From contig JAQJZZ010000017.1 of the NCBI GenBank assembly GCA_030077755.1, positions 1,302,001-1,366,000 of the forward strand: a stretch of DNA of 64,000 nucleotides. Reading direction: 5' to 3'. Source of the stretch: Filosporella fistucella (lineage: Eukaryota > Ascomycota > Leotiomycetes > Helotiales). The notes beneath the pieces were generated by a model. It was not told the DNA's origin and did no database searches. It saw nothing but the letters and a program-made list of their open reading frames with translations. Made by a program: the position numbers and the translations under genes. Numbering within the stretch: position 1 is the first letter of the stretch; every line of letters begins with the position of its first letter. This document shows, piece after piece, positions 13,944 to 26,239 of this stretch.

Positions 13944-14722
13944 TCAGCAAGTGTTCAGCATGGAAGTCAAAGCGGACTTCTCAGCAGTAGTAACAGTCAA
14001 CTGGTACACAGACTTGACCTTTACCCACATCTTGGCGTAAGTGCAATAGTACGAAGCTGCAAATGTTAGCTCAGAATCTCCTGAATCACCCACAGCAAAA
14101 CCTACTCAACGGGGGCTTCCAATCTTCAGGACCACTATCGCTCTTTGCTTGGTTGACATTGTCTGTCACAGCGATCAATTGTGGGTTGGTGAGATCATTG
14201 GCAAAAGCTTGTCTTTGAGCTGTTGTCCAGGCTGAAGCTCCAGACTTCCATGCATTGCTCAATGGAACGACATGATCGATGTCCAGATCGCTTGCAGCAG
14301 TCCATGTAGCTCCATCATACACAGAGTACCAGGATCCAGAGGTAGAGGCACATGCACTATCCACAACAACGTTGGTTCCATCCCGCTTCAGGACAGTCTC
14401 GCGGGTGTTGCAAGTTCCTGAGATGGTAATCTATGACTTAACGTTAGGAGCGTTTGTTGTATGCTTGTATTGCCACGAAACGCATCTCAAAGAAGAAGCT
14501 CACGGGGTAGAGAGCCTCAAGGAGAGGGATAATGCTTACCCAGGTAGGGAACAGATCACGGGAGTACCCCGTCTGTGGACCTTGTGCTGCTACGGTTAAA
14601 GCCGCAAGCTGGGTCTTAGCTGTTGCCGTTGCTGGAATGTTTGGCGGGGTAGGAACTGGAGCCGTCAAAACAGGGGAAGCAAGGAGGACACTCAAGAGAG
14701 AGGCGAGAAGCGTAGATTGCAT
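13944..14722 (-). CDS. Secreted HNH nuclease (GmrSD C-terminal/DUF1524-like)
   Basis: The exons on the minus strand are 14722-14540, 14430-14106 and 14056-13944, giving 206 aa. Residues 1 to about 20 form a signal peptide (MQSTLLASLLSVLLASPVLTAP). The mature part has the nuclease signature DLDIDHVVPLSNAWKSG, in which the H of DHVVPL is the expected general base, and a downstream Asn/Lys region (DNVNQAKSDSGPEDWKPPL). The last exon supplies SYYCTYAKMWVKVKSVY and ends LNTC. Cysteines at ISGTC, CNTR, SACAS, YYC and the final C suit an extracellular disulfide-bonded fold. The introns are 109 and 49 bp. Secreted HNH proteins of this family are common in filamentous fungi. A role in DNA scavenging or in interaction with other organisms is inference. 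It sits next to a gene-poor 2.8 kb. Confidence 0.88.
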
Positions 14723-17492
14723 GGTGAAAAGCCGCCGAATTAGGCTGTTCTTGATCCTGAAAATAATACTGTTGCCACAACAGAAGAAATGATGGCGGAA
14801 TAGCAGAGCCTTATATCTTCCTTTGGAGAGAGGCTGCATTCAGACGTCCCGCCATCTTTGCAACTGCCCCTCACCACCATCTCCACGTTCTCAATCGCGC
14901 TCAACGATAAGATCTCCCCTCTCAATTCCCCAGAGCCCTCTCGTCCAACAATCAACACACCCGTCTTCTTCCCACGCATCTTGGACTCGACGCCCTTGGC
15001 ACTCATCTCGAGCTTCCCATTCCAGCGGTTCCTCCGACAAATTAAACTTTCAATTCGAAGGATCCTCGGTCGGCCATGATATTTAAGCTTACAAGACAAA
15101 CACTAGCTTCACCGCATACAACGGGAGTCAGGGACAATCGACAACCTTATCGAATAGCATCGGCACATGGTTGCCGCATATGGCACTTGCTTTCTTGGAG
15201 TCCTTTCCACCTGCTCAAATGGGATGAAGATTGGTACGGTCGACGGCGGGCCCCGCATGCAAGACATACTGTACAGAGAAGTGCCTGGAGAGTGGTTGAA
15301 GATGGAAAGTGAAAGTGGGAGACGGGAAGCTTGGCAAGATCGGAAGGCCAATTGATAAGCCATGTGATGACCCTTGGCAAGATAACATGCTCTCTATCGT
15401 CGGTACTTGGGGACATGCCGGAACCCCTGAAATTAAACGAGAGGCCAATGAAGGGGAAGGGGTGTGAATTGAGGGCAGAATGCAATCCGGACTCGGACCT
15501 GTGATTGATAAGACAAGATATTACCTGATGGTATATGAGAGGCGGCATGAGATATTCCTCGAGTAGAGACGGACTAACTACGGAGGCAACACGAATTGAG
15601 ATGAACGTATCTTATACCAATTGGAGTATGCTCCCCGTGAGCCGGACCTTGACACAAAGATGAAGCCAATTGATGCTTATATTGATGAATCTGAACACGT
15701 TGTTAGAATTTGAGTTGAACTGAGGATACATTCCAAGAAGATGGCGGCTTGTAGTAGAAGACATATAGCTCGAAACTATTTGATGCGGGATTCAAACCTA
15801 AGCAGGCGGTAAGCATGCAAATATATCATATCCAGTATGATAAATGATAGAGTGCAAACTATATTTCGTCCCTCCATAGCTGCGTGACTGTAATAACAAG
15901 GGAGTATTATATTCAGAGTCCTGTAGGACTCTCTGGGGTCGATACAATTTGTTTCGTTTCATAAACGACATGACTTTAATCGAAAAACTACAATGTCAAG
16001 AGATCTAGGAAATAAAAAGCCTAGCTACCTACTACCACACCTCTCTAACGAGGTAGGGAAAAATAAGACCTGAGGTGGCTGAGGTTCGAGCCTCCGACAC
16101 GCGAGCAAATAATCACGCCGCGCTCAAGCTATATCTACTAGTATGTCCTCGAACTCTGTTCTTTGGCTTGACTTGGCCGTCTCCTAGATGCTTTTAAGTT
16201 GGTAAGACAACTGAGACGGGTCTCGTTGCGGAAAGCTACAATTATCGATAGAGAGGGCTGGACTATATGTTTTACGGCCTCACATAACTTCATTGGATGA
16301 TCAATTACTACTGAACGAATTGGATCTTGATTTCAATCAAGTCATTCTCCCGTCAGCTCCACCATATACCACTACGAATAAGGTTACGATCCCGTTTTCC
16401 GCAAACTGTTTGGCGCGGCTGCATCACGCCACTAAAGCCTTGTGCACTATCACGACGAGAAGCTGGAGCTCGTAGTTCAAAGAGAGATGCACTGCGGTCG
16501 GAATGACACGTTATCGTTTGGAAGACCAGCACTGCATCAATCTCGGCCATCCATGTTGCTCTGAGTTGAGCTTCAGTATATTGTGGCTTACCAATTTATG
16601 GCTGAAATGACATGTGGTGTAGCTGGAGACCGCAGGGCATATACCGTCTTCCACCGCATTCTCAGCTCATTCTCAAGGAGAAATATCATTGGATTGTTTG
16701 CTGCAAAGCCCTCTTCATTTTTCTAGATCTGCTTTGGGAGCGGCCCGAGCCTCTCCCTCTCTCGAGCTGGTGTCAATCTTCACTACAGAGCTTGCCAAAA
16801 TCGACTCTACTCCCTTTGCATTTCCACATACCTTAAGCACCATCAACTTTGCAAATGCACTCGTGCCTTATTTTGTAGTTCAAACCCAGAGCGTTGGGTG
16901 TTTGGGCTGGCTGTCCTTTGCCAAGTCTAGGGCTGAGAAACAAAGGTTACATAGGTTTCTGAAGCACAGCTGGAGCATGCACACAAGCCGTAAGCAGCGG
17001 GGTTCTCAATTTACCCCTCACATCATGCCGCCAAGTGCTCAACACGAGCTGCAGTCGGCCACTGCCAACAGTATAAAATATTTAGCAAAGTATCCGTCCA
17101 ATTATTCAACCCAATTGTCCCGTTTGTAGGTTGTGTTCGAAACAAATCCATTCGGATACCACTTTCCCACATCCTTCTTGGCACCGCCTCGAGTTTCGTC
17201 CAGAGCTGAAAATACTGCTTTAAAGTGATTGGGAACAATGGCCCCCATAGAGCGGACGAGTATCAAGCCAGTCAGCAAGGCTACCGGGCAAGTTTCGCGG
17301 CGGCCCTTGGCAAGAGAAATGCAAGAGAAGTGATGCTTCCGCATCAATTTGGTGTAACTATGAACCTGTATATAAGTGAGAGCTTTTGAGAAGAATTTCT
17401 CTTCCTGTTCCTAGCATTACCAAAGCGGCTATCACAACCGGGCAGAAGCTTTGAGATCTAAACGAATATCCAATCAAGATTCGTATTGCACA
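14723..17492. other. Gene-poor region, 2.8 kb
   Basis: This lies between the divergent nuclease and tyrosinase genes. Overlapping open frames of 60-146 codons occur on both strands (for example 15147-15548 minus and 16689-17129 plus), but none has a recognisable domain or consistent splice sites. A tRNA-B-box-like string lies near 16079-16095, but its arm does not fold properly. A TATA element for tyrosinase lies at the right edge. Confidence 0.5.
17369..17376 (+). promoter_or_regulatory. TATA box of the tyrosinase gene
   Basis: TATATAAG lies 117 bp upstream of the tyrosinase ATG, a normal spacing for a fungal core promoter with a short 5' leader. Most other genes in this window lack such a clear element, which fits a regulated rather than constitutive gene. 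Confidence 0.6.
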
Positions 17493-19808
17493 ATGGCAAC
17501 ATACCCAATCACCGGGATTAAAAAAGGCCTAGGGCCTGGTGAGGCTGTCCCAGTCCGTCGGGAGGTCGATGAGTGGTGGTTCTCCAAAGACAAGAATGAT
17601 CTCTATCAGAGATCATTGTTCATCTACGCCTTGAATGACTTCATGAAAATGAAACCAGATGACCAGTTGTCATATTTTTCAATCGCAGGTAGGTTCAATC
17701 TACATGGTAGAAATAGCTTTTAACCATTTCTCTAGGTATCCACGGACAGCCTCTGAACTCATGGGATACCAAAGTCCCTGAGCAAGGATCGTGGTATTGT
17801 ACTCATGGAACGCCATTGTTTCCGCCCTGGCACAGGCCCTACATTCTGCTTTATGAACAACGCTTGTACGAGATTATGCTCAAACTCATTCCTCTCACCT
17901 TCGCCAAAGAAGATCAGGCGGATATGATCCATGCTGCGGAGACCTGGCGATTTCCGTTTTGGGACTGGGCAATGAAGAAACCAGACTGGCACTTTCCCAA
18001 TGATCGCAGAAGAGATGGCCCGAACGTACCCTTTATCATCACCACTCCGACCGTCGAGGTGAAAACCAAAACTGGAGTAGCTCAAGTCGCAAATCCTATG
18101 TGGCAATTCAAGCTCCCTGCTGACCCTCGACGCATCACATTTGGTGACTACGGTATCACTCAAGACGAAGAACTCCCTGTAAGTTTGTTTGAAACATCAA
18201 CGACTTGTCACTAAGAAGCACAGTTCAATAGATGTAAAGCTACAAATAGACACGCATCAACTTTCAGCCGTGGAGACCCTGACTATGTATCAGCCTGGGT
18301 GAATGGCGAAAACCCAAACTGGGATGCTATCACGGGCGAACTTCGAGGTGCTAGAGGCGTTGAAAGCAATACCTTACCCGAATCAGTATATCGCCTTTTC
18401 CTGGAGGAATACTTACCCACATATAATGCTTTTGCTACTGACGGCTACAGAAAAGGACAATCAGCTCCTCGCTACTCGTCGCTTGAAGATATTCATGGGC
18501 AGCTTCACGTCTTCACTGGTGGTAGTGGATTCATGTCCCGAGTATCTGTGGCAGCTTTTGATCCTATCTTTTGGATGCACCATTGCAATGTCGATCGCAT
18601 ATTTGCAATGTGGCAGGACCTCTATCCAAATAAGTATGTCGAGACATTCCGAGCTGGTCGTGGCGTTATCAGGCCAGACGTTCCTCTAGCTCCATTCCAC
18701 AAAGATACCGCTGGAACTCCGTGGGATGCAATGGCTTGTCGATACCAACAACAGCTAGGTTACACCTACCCAGAGTTGCAGAAGTGGAAGGACGAGTACA
18801 AAACCAATGGTGCGTTTGATGCCAAGAAGTACCAGAAAGCTCTCCGGACAACCATTGAGCTGAAATACAGCACCACTGGGAAGTCAACTTTGCAATTGCC
18901 GGAAAATAATAATGTGGCAACCCTCCATCTGGCAACCATTCCGTCCTCGAATTTGGCTGTTGAAAATTTTCCACCCGCACTTGTTGCCAGAGCTGAGAAG
19001 TTGAAAGCAAGCACACCAAAAGATATTCCCGTCATCACTCGTGCGGTGCAAGCTCCTCTGGTTGATGATACCTCATCATCAAGTATTGAAATAGCAAGTG
19101 CTCCGGCTGTTGCCAAAGCGGCTCCGGCACCGCAGACAATTCCCCAAGAGAAGTGGCAAGAGAACGATTATATCGTTAATGTACTTTATGATCGGTAAGT
19201 TCAATCCCTTTCTTCTCTTACATAATTCGGACTGACAACTTCACAGCTTCGCACACAACGGTTATCCATACATAATCCGTATCTTCCTCGGAGACGTCCC
19301 CACTGGGTCTCTTGCATTTGCCGAAACCCCGACTCAGGTCGGCTTGGTTTACAATTTCAGTGCGCCAGCAGACTATCGCGGTCTCACGCCTGCTGGTTGT
19401 GCAAACTGCATCCGTCAGCAAGAGGAACATGAAATGAGTACTGGACAGGTCATTCTCACTGACTATCTGGTCGAGCGTATCACGAAGCATGTCGAAGAGA
19501 GAGGGTTGACCTTGCAGAGTTTGAGCAAGGAGGATGTAACCACATATCTAAAAGCGAATCTCCATTGGAGAATCTCAGATGTAAGTTTAACCTGGTAAGA
19601 TATTGCCGAAACAAGCTAAAGACGGCGATAGATCAACGATGTGCTTATTCCGAAGGAGGATATGCCCAGTTTGAAGGTCTCTGTGGCAATGGGGAAGGCT
19701 ACTCATTTTCTTGCGGCAGAAATCCCGTCTAAGTATGAGGATTATGAGGTTCTCTATGAAGTGACTGATGGACGCCTTGCGGGTGCTAATCCTGGCGACT
19801 TGGATTGA
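17493..19808 (+). CDS. Tyrosinase (polyphenol oxidase), type-3 copper enzyme
   Basis: The exons are 17493-17688, 17736-18178, 18224-19194, 19247-19580 and 19632-19808, giving 706 aa. Tyrosinases oxidise monophenols and o-diphenols to quinones for melanin or other pigments. The CuA site has a histidine in AGIHGQ (about 68) and the spaced pair in CTHGTPLFPPWHR (H-x8-H, about 88 and 97). The CuB site has EDIHGQLH (H-x3-H, about 304 and 308) and PIFWMHHCNVDR (about 332). An Ala/Pro/Ser-rich linker (about 470-530) leads to the C-terminal domain (EKWQENDYIVNVLYDR onward), which shields the active site in fungal proenzymes. No signal peptide is present, as in other fungal cytosolic tyrosinases. The start has good context (CACAATGGC). 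The introns are 45-52 bp. No melanin or other pathway gene is adjacent. Confidence 0.95.
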
Positions 19809-20137
19809 GGGAACTGAAGACAAGGAAATAATTTTGGCTTTGAAAAGTTTAGCACATTAGCTATCTCTAAGATCTCGGGAGGAGAATCTCATAAAGTTCA
19901 GCTTACAAGCTACCAATTGCAACAGATTATTCCAATAAGATTATGTCATCTTTCTGTCAAAGGTGGAGGGAGTATGGATGTAAGATCCCAACATATGCGT
20001 GATGCACATGTGTCGACTTAACTTGACCATTTTGAATTACTTTTATTATTCTCTACTATTCCATCTTAATTCGATCTGAGCTCCCGCTTCTAAATATTTA
20101 CAAGTGCGATGCCATTAACGGCTTAAGCCTACATATC
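19809..20137. other. Convergent 3' region, tyrosinase / DUF3533 gene
   Basis: AT-rich sequence holds the two converging 3' untranslated regions. No gene was seen. Confidence 0.6.
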
Positions 20138-21717
20138 CTATTCATCCTTCTGTGCAGCCTCTTTCTTCTTCTCCCTTGCTGTCTTCCATTTCATGAAACA
20201 ACAACACAGTGGGAACAACGCCGTATTTACAGCAACCCAAGCCAACAAGACTCCAAAATTGAGTCCAATCTTGGAATGAATATCAAATAGAATAGTCCTA
20301 CTTGCATTCACAACTATAGTTCGTTAGCTAGCATTCAACCGGCATAATGTGAAGGAAACCCTACTGTTATGAAGCGGCCAAGCATAGCCCCAGTAATAGA
20401 AATGAGGCGCAAGAGTAATAGAATAGAAGGATGTGGACACATTAGTGATGACCCAGAAAATCAACCAAAATGACGTCCATGGCATCCCAGCTACCATCGC
20501 AACATTCTCACACGCCAATCCCAATGCAGTCATTCCTATCCAATTGATCATCCAATACACCCCAAACGAACCGTAATGGTAAGCTGTAGCGGGATTGGTG
20601 ACCTCGGTGTCTGGAGCAGACGATGCGGAGAACGGAATCTGGAAGGCGAGCGAGATGAGGGAATAGAAGAGGGAAAGGAAGAAGTAGGCTGCGACAGTGG
20701 CGATCCAGCGCCAGATGATCAATTGGTAGAAATGGAGTGGTCGATGGCCGGGTGATTGGATGAATTTCATATGGATCGGGAGGTAGAAGGAGAATGAGAA
20801 GAAGGATATGATGATAAGGTAAATAAGTCCTATTGATATCGCAGGTGTAGCGACAGGCGGAGCGAAAGGACGGAGATTGAAGATCGAGAAGCCTATAGCT
20901 GGACTGATGGCTTGTGGTGCAGCTTGAATATTGGCCATAATTGAGGCCGTCGAAGAAGCTCTTGAAAGAACTTGCCCAGCCCACATCTTTCCAAATTTCG
21001 CTGTTACCATCGTCTGGAACTGATCCAGTTGCGGCGTGATATAATTCGCATAGGTTGTCTCATCTCGAGATTGTATATACACCACTTGAGCAGCTCCTAT
21101 AGGATCATAAAAGGTATTTCCATTATTTACTGCATTCTGCAACATAGCCGTTGCATTCGGATTTATGATTATTGCTGCCCATGCTTTCTCGTCGTAAATG
21201 GCTTGTCGAACGGCCATAGGATCATTGTTGAACTTCGACGCTGGGAGAGAACCCCATCCCAATGAACCGCTGGGCTTGATCATAGACTCAGCGGCCTGGA
21301 CGATCATCGGTCCAACAATGGGCGTTGTATCTGTATATAGCGCTACTTTGCCATCGAAGTCTACGACATATACCACTAAAGATGATAAATTCTTTTCGAC
21401 ATGGGAGAGAGCACCCCAGTAGATTGAGAGTACTGCTAGAATGAAGGTAGTGAGGATTAAAGCTATAAATTTCTGTTAGCACCTGAGGATAGCAATTGTC
21501 CACTTTGGTCCGAACATCACGGTGGATTATACTTACTCGTAATGCCCCAATTCTTAAACACATCAAGTCTCGTGGAGTTTAGCTCATTACTCCAAAAACC
21601 AACTGATCCCGTTTGTTGTCTCTTTTCGCCTTTCTCCTCGCTATTTGTACCGCGATCAAAATGTTCCCCATTTTGCCTTTCATGGTTCAGCGTAGCTTCA
21701 TCCGAACTATTCGACAT
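20138..21717 (-). CDS. SNG1-like membrane protein (DUF3533)
   Basis: The exons on the minus strand are 21717-21537, 21462-20365 and 20313-20138, giving 484 aa. The protein resembles yeast Sng1, linked to nitrosoguanidine resistance and drug tolerance, and related DUF3533 plasma-membrane proteins. A hydrophilic N-terminus (about 45 residues) precedes TM1 (TLILTTFILAVLSIYWGAL). A large extracellular domain follows (VVYVVDFDGK ... PIVGPMIVQAAE ... MWAGQVLSRA). Then come about five more membrane segments, including the LIYLIIISFFSFSFYL and WRWIATVAAYFFLSLFYSL helices. The last exon provides IGLNFGVLLAWVAVNTALFP and a Lys/Glu-rich tail. The start at 21717 (MSNSSDEA) gives a plausible cytosolic tail; the frame is open upstream to 21810. 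The introns are 74 and 51 bp. Transport or resistance function is inferred from the family. Confidence 0.87.
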
Positions 21718-22794
21718 GGTGAAACTTAAAACTGGATGGACCGCACTTAGGAAGGAGATAGTGGTGAGATCAAAGGTAGGTGACACAGTGCTGAGGAGAT
21801 TCAATGGCATAACATGCTAGCTACATGAGAGAAATTCTTACCCACAATACCTCCTAACATATTGAGATCCCAGGCCCGGAACAGCGGTTGTTAGAACAGA
21901 AAATACGTATTTAGTACCATATAAGAGATATGAATTGGGATGAAACCGTTATGCCCATACTCCCCTGGTGATTTCCCAGGGTCGCTATGAATTCATTCGC
22001 TCGCCTTAGCGCGATGATAGGTGGATGACATCAACACCAGCCCGCACTAATATCGTCATAGGAAGCGAAGAAGTCAATGATCGCTTCTTTTCACAATGGT
22101 AGGAAAAACTGCACATGAAATGCCGTCGATTACTGCCGCACTTGATGGAGGAGCAAAAGCTCCCATATCTCGATCGAAAATGATCTGACACGGTAGAGGC
22201 CAGCTAAGAGAAAGCAGATCGCGGCTAAGCAACAAGCCAATAAGTGCCAGACGTTGCTGCATATGAGAAAGCTTGTTGTATGAAAAGGTATAAGCAAATC
22301 ATCCACATCTATATATCTGTTCACAGGAGCCCAATTGAAAATACGATCCCAATGATAAGCAAAAATGCTACCTCAAACACTCACTCTCACTGATTTATCA
22401 GTAATTTATCTCACCAGCACACCACCCAGAGGGCTCATTTAACTTTTGTTCATTTTTAGTTTCATAATCTAAACGACCTCTGTCTTTTCAGATTCAAGAT
22501 GCATCCTTCCAATGTGAATAGCCACATACTGGTTATAGGATCTTCGTCTCTCTGAAAGTGAAAGTACCATAAATATTGTTCCCAATAACACTTGCTCCAG
22601 TTCATTTCGTAAATGCTTCAGTCAACCTCCAGACCGATGCAATATTCGCTACGCAGAAACAGTGCAATGCTGATGCTGAAAGTAAAGGGCATGGTCTTCA
22701 TGAGCCATCAACCACCCAGGCCTTCGATTCCGTCAAATGTCGTAGAAAAAAGAAAATCTTGTTGCTAAATCAAACACCTCCATCATCTGCTCCT
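21718..22794. other. Intergenic region, no supported gene
   Basis: This region is upstream of the DUF3533 gene and downstream of PAT1. Only short, unrelated open frames are present. Confidence 0.55.
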
Positions 22795-25363
22795 TTATGC
22801 AAGTAATTCAACATCCAATCCGATTGAGCGCATAAATAAATTAACGTTGGCCAACCGTTGGCTAGACATCGCTGGTGGGAGAGTCTTGGCCAAAGCAACT
22901 GTCTCCATGACACGATCCTTGACTGCCATGACAAGTCGTTGTTGCTGTTCTGGGCTAGCACCAATACCAATAGCAGCAAGGAATTGCCAAACATAGACAT
23001 CCTCGCCAGTATTGACAGTGCCGGGGAAAATGTAGGGCAGAGATGGTTCAAGATTGTCGAAGAACGTATTGTAAGTGCTCACCCTGTTGAAAATTAGCTT
23101 ACTCTTAGATCTGAGAATGAAAGTAATTACCATTGTTTCCAGTCCTGCTCATTGACGCCCTCACCCTGCTTGATAAGCTCAGCGCGGCTCAAGAACATGG
23201 TCAACATGCTGACACCAATTCTTGTCCGAGCAACCAAGTCCACATTGATTCTGCTGAGAATCAGACCTAGAACTCCAGTGACAATCTCCAAGCCGGCTTC
23301 GTTGAGGTAAGAAAATAGTGGTGGCATGACCGACAGCGAAAACAGTTCGATGTTCTCACGCACTGGAGCGCTAAGAGACGAACTTCCATGCATAGGCATG
23401 GCATTCCGGACAACATCAAGCTGATCGAGATGAACAACAATCATAGTGAGAATGGTTGTCCGCTGCTCTTGAGAGATATGTCGGAACACCCGTGGAATAG
23501 CTTTCTTGCCCTTGGCAAACGATAGGAAAGCGATAAAAGGGTGGGTAGTTGTTGCACCAATAGGCTCGTGAACCTTCAGCTGTCTCCATAATTGCTCATT
23601 AAGCTCATGTGCTGTCTTGCGCCAGTCCATATGCAATCCCACAAGTTCCGGGTTAATATCACCATCTGCCACTGGAGGTGGAACATGTCGATCATGATCT
23701 TCCATCTTCATCAAGGTACTGTAAACATTTTCAATGTCTGTCAACACCGTCTTTTTATCGCTTCCACTGACACCAGCAAGAGTTGCTTTACGGTCTCGGG
23801 CAGTACTACCAGGCCGATTTGCATCAGTACCACTTTCTGAACGCTTGATATTCAGAAGTGGCTTTGGAGTTTTAGCGTTGCTGAATGAAATCTTGCCTAG
23901 GCTGCCTTCGATGACCAATTGTTTGTTCTTTGGCTTGTTCTTGGCAGCTTCAACAGCACGTTGGACTTGTTGTTCCATCCGTTGCATATGATTGTCTCCA
24001 CCCCGAGCTTGTCGACGCATTCCACCATTACGACCTCCAGTCTGAAAAAGATAAGTTTGTGCGAAATTACTCAGAGGTTGACCCGGATGTTGGCGAGGTC
24101 CTCCACGAATCTGATTATGGACTTGGTAATAGAAATCTTCTGACAGACCAGAATCAGTTCCGTGCTCGTTGGGATTGCCAGTTGCGGTAACCAATTGCTG
24201 GAGCTGGATGCGGGTGATAAAGTTTTTGTCCTGGGGAGTCATGAGACCATTATTCTTTGACAACAAGAATATCTTGTGGTTTCTCTTGGCTCGCTTTTCG
24301 TCCTCCTTCAGATATGCGGCCTTCTCCTCATCAGTGAGGTTTACAAGTTGATGAGGGTGGGTAATAATAGGATGTGAACCAGACTGGCGGGACTGGTGTC
24401 CAGGTCGTTGCACTGCAGGGGCAGCTCCACGTTGCTCAACGGGATACCGATTGGGATTCTGTAAGATGTGTGCAGGCTGTGCTGGGATCTGCTGAACATT
24501 GACTGGCAGTGTCTGAGGTCTTTGCAAGATCTGCACTGGTTGACCGGACGGTGCAGGGCGATGTTCCTCTCGTAGAGCATCATTTGCCTGCACGGGGTAT
24601 TGGGCATGAGGTCCTTGTGGGTAGTGTTGATACTGTTGTTGTTGAGGGGCGGAGTATGGCTGTTGGACAGGAGCTTGTGTGACTTGGGGTTGGTGAGCCG
24701 GTTGTGCTTGACTCGGTTTCTTTGCTTGTGCTCGGATAGCTGCTTCAACTTCCTCCAAGCTCAGCATCTTTCGTCCACCAGAGGCCTGACCTGGAGTAGC
24801 TGGTGACTCTGGGCCAGGTGCAACAGGTGCACGTTTGGGTGCAACACCCCACAAATTGGCATCAACTTGCATGTCAGGGACATATTCAGGCTCCTTGTAC
24901 CGCTCGTATCCAGTCCTGGCAGGCTTTGATAGGGGTTGTGAGAATGTCGAGGTAGTTGGTGTCACCCTAGACACTGGCTGCTGGCGGGAAAATCGAACTT
25001 GCTCTTCACTGATAGCGTCTGCTACTTTTGCGGTCTGACCAAAGAAGTCGAAATCTTTGCCAACTGGCTTTTTGGCTGCAGCTGGTTCAGCATCGCCAAA
25101 TGTGTCGTCGTTGAATACATCGTCAGTCTCGTCCAATTGATCGCCTAGCCCATCGTATGTATCTTCAAAGTCGAGTCTGTTGATGGCAATGGTCAGCAGC
25201 TGAAGACTAGATCGATATGCAACTAGACTTACGCGTCGTCATCGTCCTCATCTCTTCTCGAAAGGCCAGCAAATGGATCCGTGGTTTGGGAAAACCCTGG
25301 CGCAGTCGTATTGTGGCCGCGATCGCGGGGTTGCTGAGTTGGGTCGAAGCCAAAGAATGACAT
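22795..25363 (-). CDS. PAT1: Pat1 mRNA decapping activator
   Basis: The exons on the minus strand are 25363-25233, 25176-23131 and 23083-22795, giving 821 aa. Pat1 links deadenylated mRNAs to the Lsm1-7 ring, Dhh1 and Dcp2 and promotes decapping in P-bodies. The N-terminus starts MSFFGFDP and is followed by an acidic stretch (RRDEDDDDALDFEDTYD), the region that binds Dhh1 in other species. The middle (about 140-300) is Gln/Pro-rich and disordered. QLQQLVTATGNP and DFYYQVHNQIRGG mark the conserved block after it. The C-terminal helical repeat domain runs from about 490 to the end (GKISFSNAKTPK earlier; IGVSMLTMFLSRAELIKQG and VMETVALAKTLP late). The introns are 56 and 47 bp. It is divergent from the KTR gene, with 876 bp between the start codons. 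Confidence 0.93.
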
Positions 25364-26239
25364 GGCGACGGCGAACTCGTATCTAACTTGGAGTGCACTA
25401 GATGCGCCGAGCTTCCATCAAGGGAATGGCGGCGATGTCAATAACTCAAAAAGCTATGACTTGAGAGCTCTGGTTAGCTCGACGATGATACAAAGTTCGA
25501 GAGAGTAAGTGATGTGAAACATACTGGAAGACTACAGATGGTAAAGAAAGTAATGCGCGGGAAAGAACAAAGCAGTAGAAACAGGATGCGCAATGTAATT
25601 CGATTGCACTTAAGAGTATTGAAAGGTGGTATTGGAGATGGTGGGGAAGAAGATGGTGATAATAGTCGAATCGAATCAACGATTGCTAGAAATCGTTAGC
25701 TACAATTCTATATACGGTTAGCGTCCCTCGGAGGCTCAAAAGTAGGATACGGCAGGAGCGAAGGACCAGAAACGCAGAAGTGAAAAGCAGAATACGGCAG
25801 GAGTGAGAAGCCAGAAACACAGACATTTCAGAGACACAGCACGGCAGTGGCAACCCACCAAGAGGGCAGCTTATGTCAGCAGGCTTTCCCCGTTCGGCCA
25901 AGCCTTAGATCCCTGCGCTTCCTTGCAATCCAGCCGCTAACCGAAACCCCTGTAATCGAACACGAATCTGTCCAAAGGGGGCTTCCCAAGGGAAACTTTG
26001 AACGACCTCCTTTCTGCGCGTTCTCCAACCTCGTAAACTCTTCATCCCTTGTCGCCAACCTCTTCTTCCCTTTCCTTCAACACCTGCGCAACTTCAGCGT
26101 CGGTGTTATTTCTTCCTCGTTCTTTTGTGTTGTCTTGGGTAGTTGATCAGTTGTCACCAGATCTCGACCTGGCGACACAGTCTTGGGTACTAGGATTTCC
26201 TGTTCAAATCCATATCATCCGGATATTAATCTAACCACG
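25364..26239. other. Divergent promoter region, PAT1 / KTR
   Basis: This is the shared upstream region. The right part (25960-26230) is pyrimidine-rich, as expected for a fungal promoter or 5' leader. No gene was recognised. Confidence 0.6.

Noticed and set aside
15147..15548. 133-codon minus-strand open frame
   Set aside because: It overlaps frames on the other strand with equal length; nothing favours it as coding.
16079..16095. tRNA B-box-like string (GGTTCGAGCC)
   Set aside because: The arm pairs only over four bases with a six-base loop, and no matching acceptor, D or anticodon arms were found on either strand.
16689..17129. 146-codon plus-strand open frame upstream of tyrosinase
   Set aside because: There is no signal peptide, domain or splice context, and the composition looks random.
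21718..21810. Upstream in-frame start for the DUF3533 protein
   Set aside because: The extra 31 residues add nothing conserved, and the ATG at 21717 gives a normal cytosolic tail; kept only as an alternative.
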